A DNA stretch of 8,408 bases. Source: Deltaproteobacteria bacterium. Lineage in GTDB: Bacteria > Desulfobacterota > BSN033 > UBA1163. The notes under the pieces were generated by a model, which was not told the origin of the DNA, did not search any database, and worked only from the letters and a program-made list of their open reading frames with translations. The stretch is taken from assembly GCA_016875255.1 (NCBI GenBank), contig VGRU01000161.1:1-8408 (forward strand), in the 5' to 3' direction. The translations under genes were made by a program, and so were the position numbers. Of this stretch, positions 5,610 to 8,408 are shown one piece after another (the stretch's first letter is position 1; every line of letters begins with the position of its first letter).

Positions 5610-7583
5610 TCAAAGCCTCATCCACCTAAGCAAAAAATTTAGCAAGCCTCCCATCCCAAAAGCAACGGGAAAGATTACGGCTGTGATCCAGAGGGTCTTT
5701 TTAAATCCTCTTTCTTTGATCATCATGAAGAACTGGGCAATGCAGGGGATGAAGAGAGTGATCGTCACCAGACTGACCAGAATCTGTCGGGGGTCGAGGA
5801 GCCCCTCCCTGGCGAGCATGAAAAGGCCGGCCGCTCCATAGTCTCTCCGGAGAAATCCGATGATGAACGCCTCTGTAGCTTTTGCAGGAAGCCCAAGGAA
5901 GTGGACGATCAGAGGGGTTGAAATCCGTTCGAGAAGAGCAAGCGCCTTTGTCTGATGCAGGATGAAGAGAAAGAGGGTGCCGAGGATGAAGAGGGGAACC
6001 GCCTCCTTAAGGTACCATTCGATCCGGGCAAGGGTTTTTACTACGATGTTTGAAATTTTAGGGATCCGCAGGGGTGGAAGCTCCAGGATGAAATCGGAAC
6101 CCTCGCCGGGAAGGAGCCTGGCTGCCAAATATCCGACCATGACCAGAATGGCCGCGATGAAAAAAATCCAGGTAAGAAGATAAAAGATCGGAAGCCCTGA
6201 AAACATGCCGAGGATAACTCCAAGCTGGGCTGAGCAGGGCACTCCGAGCGCTAACAAGAGGGTGACGATGGTGCGATCCTTTTCGGTATCGAGGATCCGC
6301 GTCGTCATCGTAGCCATGGTATCGCAGCCGAGTCCAAGGACCATGGGCAGGACAGCCTTGCCATTCAGCCCCATCCTCTTAAAGATCTTATTGCTCATCA
6401 CCGCCAGCCTCGGCAGATATCCCGAATCCTCCATCAATCCGAAGATGATGAAGAAGCAGCCCACAATGGGCAGGACGATGGCGATCGCATAGGTGAGGGC
6501 CATGGTGAGGATTCCGTAAGGGCCAACAAGGAGTTCCTGGAGGATGGGGATGGGAATGAATCGTTGGATGAGCCCGGTCAGGGGCGGAAGCAACCATTCT
6601 CCGAAGAGAGTTTCTTCCAGAAAATCGACGCTGATCTGGGCGCCGAAGACCCCGACAAACTGATAGGTAAGAAAGAGGACGAGGAGAAGGATGGGAATCC
6701 CCCAGAATGGATGGATCGTCAGGTTTCCGAGAGAGGCGGAGAATGTCCTGGGAATTGCATCCGGAGATGTTTTCACCATGGAAAGAATTTCGTCCACCCT
6801 CCGGAGACGGGCCTGATTGATCAGGTATCCGATGGGATCCCGAAAGGAAGCCTGGACTTCCTGTCGAATATTTTCGATCCGGGCGATCTCCTCTTGGGGC
6901 AGGTTTTGGTGGAGCCATTGGGCGAGGCTTTCATCTCCTGAAAGAAGCATCAACGCAAGAGAGCGTTTGGAAATGGGGGTCTCGGGTAAAGAGGAGGCGA
7001 TTCGGGAAACGCCATCCTCAATCGTTTCCGGGTAGGTGAGATCAGAAAAAGATACAGAACAGGACTGGAGGTTTTCCTTGATCTTTTCCAGCCCTTTTTT
7101 TCGGGTGGCCACAGCCTTGAGGGCCGGCATTCCCAGATGCTCGGAGAGTTTTTTAAGGTTGATGTCAATCCCCCTGCTTTTGGCTTCATCCCACATGTTG
7201 AGGACAGCGAGAAAGGGGAGCCCCATTTCCAGAAGTTGAAGGGAGATGAGGAGTCCTCTTCGAAGGTTTTTGGTGTCGATCACCTGAACCAGGTGGGCCG
7301 GAGGGCCATGGAGCAGGATGTCGCGCGTGACCTTCTCATCTTCCGATGTGGGGATAAGGGAATTGATGCCGGGGGTGTCAACAACCTGAAATTTTTTCCC
7401 TTTGGTGACCATGGCGCCGGTGGCTACTTCGACCGTTGTCCCGGGGTAATTGGAGACGATGACATATTTGCCCGTGAGATAATTGAAGATGACCGATTTT
7501 CCCACATTGGGATTCCCGATCAGGATGATCCTCAAGCCGTAAGAGTCTTTCGAGGTTGCCTCTCGTTTACAGGATTCCATCAT
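5610..7583 (-). CDS. feoB: Ferrous iron transporter FeoB
   Basis: Inner-membrane Fe(II) importer with a cytosolic N-terminal G domain. Of 657 residues, about 17-180 form the G domain: G1 GNPNVGKS (23-30), switch region with YPGTT (46-50), G3 DTPG (69-72), G4 NMWD (129-132) and a G5-like ATRKKG (159-164). A helical spacer follows to about 290, then roughly eight hydrophobic segments to the C terminus. The two gate regions are recognisable: EDSGYLPRLAVM then GLGCDTMATMTTRIL (417-431) and ALGVPCSAQLGV (445-456). E. coli FeoB has 773 residues; this is a shorter variant with a different gate sequence around the first cysteine. AGGAG lies 6 bases before the ATG at 7583, and the ATG overlaps the fur stop (ATGA). 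Co-transcription with fur places it under the Fur-controlled promoter. Confidence 0.95.
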   Translation of the reverse strand: MMESCKREATSKDSYGLRIILIGNPNVGKSVIFNYLTGKYVIVSNYPGTTVEVATGAMVTKGKKFQVVDTPGINSLIPTSEDEKVTRDILLHGPPAHLVQVIDTKNLRRGLLISLQLLEMGLPFLAVLNMWDEAKSRGIDINLKKLSEHLGMPALKAVATRKKGLEKIKENLQSCSVSFSDLTYPETIEDGVSRIASSLPETPISKRSLALMLLSGDESLAQWLHQNLPQEEIARIENIRQEVQASFRDPIGYLINQARLRRVDEILSMVKTSPDAIPRTFSASLGNLTIHPFWGIPILLLVLFLTYQFVGVFGAQISVDFLEETLFGEWLLPPLTGLIQRFIPIPILQELLVGPYGILTMALTYAIAIVLPIVGCFFIIFGLMEDSGYLPRLAVMSNKIFKRMGLNGKAVLPMVLGLGCDTMATMTTRILDTEKDRTIVTLLLALGVPCSAQLGVILGMFSGLPIFYLLTWIFFIAAILVMVGYLAARLLPGEGSDFILELPPLRIPKISNIVVKTLARIEWYLKEAVPLFILGTLFLFILHQTKALALLERISTPLIVHFLGLPAKATEAFIIGFLRRDYGAAGLFMLAREGLLDPRQILVSLVTITLFIPCIAQFFMMIKERGFKKTLWITAVIFPVAFGMGGLLNFLLRWMRL

Positions 7584-8029
7584 CCCTTTCTCCTGTGGGA
7601 GGTTTTCTTATGAGCGCATGGACCGCAGTAGCCATAAAGTTCCATCCGGTGATGAAAGATTTTGAAGCCATGGCCTCTTGCGATCCGGTCCTGAAGGGAT
7701 TCGAGTCCATCGTCTTCAAATTCGACGATCTTCCCACAGCCCAGGCAGATGAGATGGTCATGGTGGGTTCCCTCGTGGGTGGGTTCGTACCGGGTCTCTC
7801 CATCGGCAAATTTTCGCTCGGCGGCCAGACCCAGGCGGGTGAGAAGCTTAAGGGTCCGATAGACCGTGGTGTAACCGATCTTCGGATCCATCCTGGCCAC
7901 CCGGGCATGGATCTCCGCAAGGCTCTTATGGCCGGTGGCGTTGAGGAAGATGTCAAGGATCTCGGCCCTCTGCCGGGTGGACTTGAGCCCCTCTTCGGAG
8001 ATCAGGGTTTTAAATCGGTCGGGTTCCAT
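7580..8029 (-). CDS. fur: Ferric uptake regulator family repressor (Fur)
   Basis: Iron-responsive dimeric repressor, 149 residues with the start at 8029. The winged-helix part (about 1-83) contains LKSTRQRAEIL, HKSLAEIHARV and the recognition helix IGYTTVYRTLKLL. The metal-binding half has HHDHLICLGCGK (89-100) and YGYCGPC (134-138 region), giving the structural zinc pairs Cys95/Cys98 and Cys135/Cys138, with candidate regulatory ligands His34, Glu81, His90, His92, Glu110 and His127 by alignment to E. coli Fur. The HHDHLICLxCGK and IEF-type context favours Fur over PerR or Zur, but not decisively. The frame stays open to 8122, yet the promoter and operator lie inside that extension, and AGAGGA precedes the ATG at 8029 by about 6 bases, so the short form is chosen. 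First gene of the iron operon. Confidence 0.93.
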   Translation of the reverse strand: MEPDRFKTLISEEGLKSTRQRAEILDIFLNATGHKSLAEIHARVARMDPKIGYTTVYRTLKLLTRLGLAAERKFADGETRYEPTHEGTHHDHLICLGCGKIVEFEDDGLESLQDRIARGHGFKIFHHRMELYGYCGPCAHKKTSHRRKG

Positions 8030-8043
8030 GGTTGTCCTCTTTT

Positions 8044-8064
8044 TGAAATTGAATTTCAATTTCA
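8044..8064. promoter_or_regulatory. Probable Fur operator (perfect palindrome over the transcription start)
   Basis: TGAAATTGAA (8044-8053), a single central T (8054) and TTCAATTTCA (8055-8064) form a perfect 10-1-10 inverted repeat. The shape and AT-rich TGAAAnT...AnTTTCA sequence are those of Fur boxes. It abuts the -10 box and covers the expected start site, so bound Fur would block RNA polymerase. This suggests iron-dependent autorepression of fur and control of feoB. The binding protein is inferred from position and sequence. Confidence 0.82.
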
Positions 8065-8092
8065 TTTTAAGGGATGGGTCTCTCTTTGTCAA
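8064..8092 (-). promoter_or_regulatory. Sigma70 promoter of the fur-feoB operon
   Basis: On the minus strand a perfect TTGACA -35 box (8092-8087) and TAAAAT -10 box (8069-8064) are separated by exactly 17 bases. Transcription would start near 8057, leaving a leader of about 28 bases before the fur ATG at 8029. The start site falls inside the palindromic operator. Confidence 0.88.
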
Positions 8093-8146
8093 TACCCCGG
8101 GCCATTGACCCTGCCGTTGCACTCTGTTATTTATAAGAAATCTTAC

Positions 8147-8177
8147 GATAAAACCTTTGCGGGTTGATAAAACCTTT
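8147..8177. repeat. Short direct repeat upstream of the fur promoter
   Basis: GATAAAACCTTT occurs at 8147-8158 and again at 8166-8177, a 19-base period. It lies about 55 bases upstream of the fur -35 box. This could be a duplicated binding site or a trace of insertion; with only two copies its meaning is unclear. Confidence 0.4.
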
Positions 8178-8206
8178 CCTGACTTTTGTTAAAGGGAGGA
8201 GTCATT

Positions 8207-8397
8207 CCCCTCTTTGGCAAAGAGGGGGGAGGGGAGATTTCCTTAATGTGTCTGTGTCATCTGACACCTTTATTGTGTATTTGACAACGTTCAAGACATC
8301 GTTTACTGATTTTACGTTCAGGACATCGTTTACTATTACCCCAATTGAGTCAAAAGTTTTATAAAATCCCCTCTAACTCCCCTTTGCCAAAGGGGAG
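8207..8397. repeat. Element bounded by inverted C/G-rich hairpins
   Basis: The gene-free right end (8093-8408) is mostly this element. The left hairpin is CCCCTCTTTG (8207-8216), G, CAAAGAGGGG (8218-8227). The right one is CTCCCCTTT (8377-8385), a GCC loop, AAAGGGGAG (8389-8397). The flanks extend the similarity in opposite orientation: 8218-8240 matches the reverse complement of 8364-8386 at 17 of 23 positions, ending in GATTT on the left and AAATC on the right. Inside are a small perfect hairpin GTGTCA-TC-TGACAC (8254-8267) and two direct repeats. No coding sequence is credible here. It resembles widespread C/G-run intergenic repeats; a MITE-like origin is inferred. Confidence 0.6.
8287..8334. 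repeat. Two 21-bp direct repeats with 27-bp period, possible transposon-end remnant
   Basis: Copies at 8287-8307 and 8314-8334 share ACGTTCA(A/G)GACATCGTTTACT except for one base, separated by 6 bases. On the minus strand each begins AGTAAACGATGTC. Iterated sites of this type just inside the end of an element can be transposase-binding sites; I suspect an IS481-like end from general resemblance, but no transposase gene is in the window, so this is tentative. Confidence 0.5.
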
Positions 8398-8408
8398 AAC
8401 CCATGATC

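Noticed and set aside
6388..6918. 176-codon minus-strand frame inside feoB
   Set aside because: Same strand but shifted frame within a continuous, well-conserved FeoB membrane region; proline/arginine-rich composition typical of an out-of-frame reading.
8030..8122. N-terminal extension of Fur by 31 residues
   Set aside because: It would include the -10, -35 and operator of the same gene; the Met at 8029 has a ribosome site and matches the usual Fur start.
7137..8167. Long plus-strand frames of 158 and 203 codons over feoB and fur
   Set aside because: Antisense to Fur and FeoB with all key motifs on the other strand; the second also covers the fur promoter and operator.
8164..8364. 66-codon plus-strand frame at the right end
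   Set aside because: Runs through hairpin and direct-repeat DNA, and has no family resemblance.

Overview
The window holds eight genes of an apparently anaerobic, Gram-negative-type bacterium. The cmk-ispH-rpsA order, the FeoB variant and the repeat-rich intergenic gaps suggest a deltaproteobacterial/Desulfobacterota-like lineage. This placement is inferred from gene content and style only; no rRNA is present.

Layout. On the plus strand (1-4470) there is the C-terminal part of alanine dehydrogenase (cut by the window edge), then cytidylate kinase (cmk, TTG start), IspH (GTG start inside the end of cmk) and a six-domain ribosomal protein S1 (rpsA). Between ispH and rpsA lies a 231-bp imperfect inverted repeat (2370-2600), followed at once by a good sigma70-type promoter for rpsA. 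On the minus strand (8029 down to 4545) is an iron cluster, in transcription order: fur, feoB, a 61-residue cysteine-rich protein and a DtxR-type protein with a C-terminal FeoA-like domain. fur/feoB and the Cys-rich gene/dtxR are each joined by ATGA stop-start overlaps. The two strands converge at about 4471-4544.

How it works together. FeoB imports ferrous iron. Fur should repress its own operon through a perfect 10-1-10 palindrome placed just after the -10 box of a TTGACA-17-TAAAAT promoter. No free-standing FeoA gene is visible; the only FeoA-like domain is at the end of the DtxR-type protein. The cysteine-rich protein is translationally coupled to that protein and is the least understood part of the cluster.

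Intergenic DNA. Three separate gaps (711-796, 4476-4538, 5457-5566) carry tandem seven-base words arranged so that the two halves are reverse complements. Each gap uses a different word. The right end (8093-8408) has no gene: it holds C/G-rich hairpins in inverted orientation around a pair of 21-bp direct repeats at 27-bp spacing, probably remains of a small mobile or repeat element.
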